Origin: an uncultured Dorea sp.
Lineage (GTDB): Bacteria; Bacillota; Clostridia; Lachnospirales; Lachnospiraceae
Direction: 5' to 3'
NCBI GenBank assembly: GCA_910586965.1
Contig: CAJUMF010000066.1
Location: forward strand, 1 to 6,019
Length of the DNA stretch: 6,019 nt
Both the position numbers and the translations under genes were made by a program. The notes below the pieces were generated by a model, which was not told where the DNA came from, ran no database searches, and saw nothing but the letters and a program-made list of their open reading frames with translations. Positions 5,885 to 6,019 of this stretch are shown in pieces. Positions within the stretch are counted from its first letter, which is position 1, and each line of letters starts with the position of its first letter.

Positions 5885-5934
5885 TATTAAACAAAGAGAA
5901 AGAGTGCTACCAGTTCTCTGATAACACTCTTTCT
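5885..5934 (-). terminator. Intrinsic terminator of the right-edge RNA (minus strand)
   Basis: Minus-strand bases 5934-5918 pair with 5913-5897 over 17 bp around an AGAA loop. Two of the pairs are G-U on the minus strand but would be C-A mismatches on the plus strand, which marks the minus strand as the RNA. The tail CTTTGTTTAATA is moderately T-rich. Confidence 0.6.
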
Positions 5935-5975
5935 TGAAATCCTCCTAACATGGTTCGAAACCATGATCTAATCAT
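5885..5975 (-). ncRNA. Candidate small RNA or attenuating leader of about 90 nt
   Basis: This unit runs from the predicted start of the strong minus-strand promoter to the end of a terminator-like hairpin. In order on the minus strand it has an A/T-rich start, a perfect hairpin CATGGTTTCGAACCATG (5965-5949), an unpaired AGGAGG (5946-5941), then a 17-bp hairpin with an AGAA loop and a T-rich tail. Short reading frames exist (22 codons from ATG at 5975; 25 codons from ATG at 5964), but neither has a ribosome binding site upstream of its start. AGGAGG is followed by a GTG only 13 nt later that opens a 6-codon frame. A noncoding RNA or leader controlling the XRE gene about 115 nt further on fits best. 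No known RNA family was recognised. Confidence 0.45.
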
Positions 5976-5981
5976 ATTTTC

Positions 5982-6010
5982 ATAATAGTGTATAAAAATA
6001 GATATGTCAA
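5982..6010 (-). promoter_or_regulatory. Strong minus-strand promoter at the right edge
   Basis: On the minus strand TTGACA (6010-6005, exact consensus) is followed after exactly 17 nt by TATTAT (5987-5982). Transcription should begin near 5975. It is the best-matching promoter in the window and points towards the XRE gene. Confidence 0.75.
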
Positions 6011-6019
6011 GAGATAAAA

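Noticed and set aside
5941..5946. CCTCCT on the plus strand as an anti-Shine-Dalgarno small RNA
   Set aside because: No plus-strand promoter was found nearby and the adjacent long stem pairs fully only on the minus strand.
5949..5965. tRNA T-arm-like sequence on the plus strand (5-bp stem CATGG/CCATG with TTCGAAA loop), hinting at a tRNA or an attachment site
   Set aside because: The upstream 70 bases give no matching acceptor, D or anticodon arms on that strand. The same bases are explained as a perfect hairpin in the minus-strand RNA unit.

Overview
The window looks like chromosomal DNA from a low-to-moderate GC Firmicute, most likely a Lachnospiraceae-type gut clostridium. This is inferred from strong AGGAGG-type ribosome binding sites, TTGACA/TATTAT promoters, and a protein set (Rpn-like PD-(D/E)XK transposase-nuclease, BceB-type FtsX permease with its ATPase, CmpB-like membrane protein, small XRE regulator) typical of that group. 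No rRNA, CRISPR array, complete tRNA or insertion sequence with terminal repeats was seen.

Layout from left to right. Bases 68-931 (+) hold a PD-(D/E)XK nuclease-family transposase gene that appears to lack the usual N-terminal region. It ends in a 21-bp tandem repeat encoding a charged coiled coil, followed by a good intrinsic terminator (949-990). Bases 932-1254 carry no gene but are dense in signals: that terminator, a perfect 19-bp palindrome, a consensus-like promoter, and AT-rich TATCG/CGATA repeats that look like an operator. Bases 1255-1677 (+) encode an unrecognised 140-residue protein with three predicted membrane segments. An intrinsic terminator (1692-1724) sits directly between it and the next two genes: a 661-residue BceB-like ABC permease (1743-3728) and its 256-residue ATPase (3744-4514). 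These two form a tight pair that should make one peptide-antibiotic detoxification/sensing or lipid-handling ABC transporter. The order (permease first, ATPase second) is the reverse of classical bceAB, and no bceRS-type two-component system is adjacent.

The ATPase gene converges on a minus-strand gene (4523-5380) for a CmpB-like (PF06541) membrane protein with a long C-terminal coiled coil. The two stop codons are 8 nt apart and lie inside one hairpin. Further right on the minus strand is a 72-residue XRE-type regulator (5552-5770) with its own promoter. At the right edge the minus strand carries a near-consensus promoter (TTGACA, 17 nt, TATTAT). It is followed within about 90 nt by a small perfect hairpin, an exposed AGGAGG and a long terminator-like hairpin. 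This complete promoter-to-terminator unit has no convincing gene and is a candidate small RNA or attenuating leader ahead of the XRE gene; it is the most interesting unexplained item here.

How the parts work together is partly inference. The small membrane protein and the ABC pair are co-oriented and may be one operon with partial termination between them. The minus-strand regulator may control itself, the adjacent CmpB-like gene, or something outside the window.
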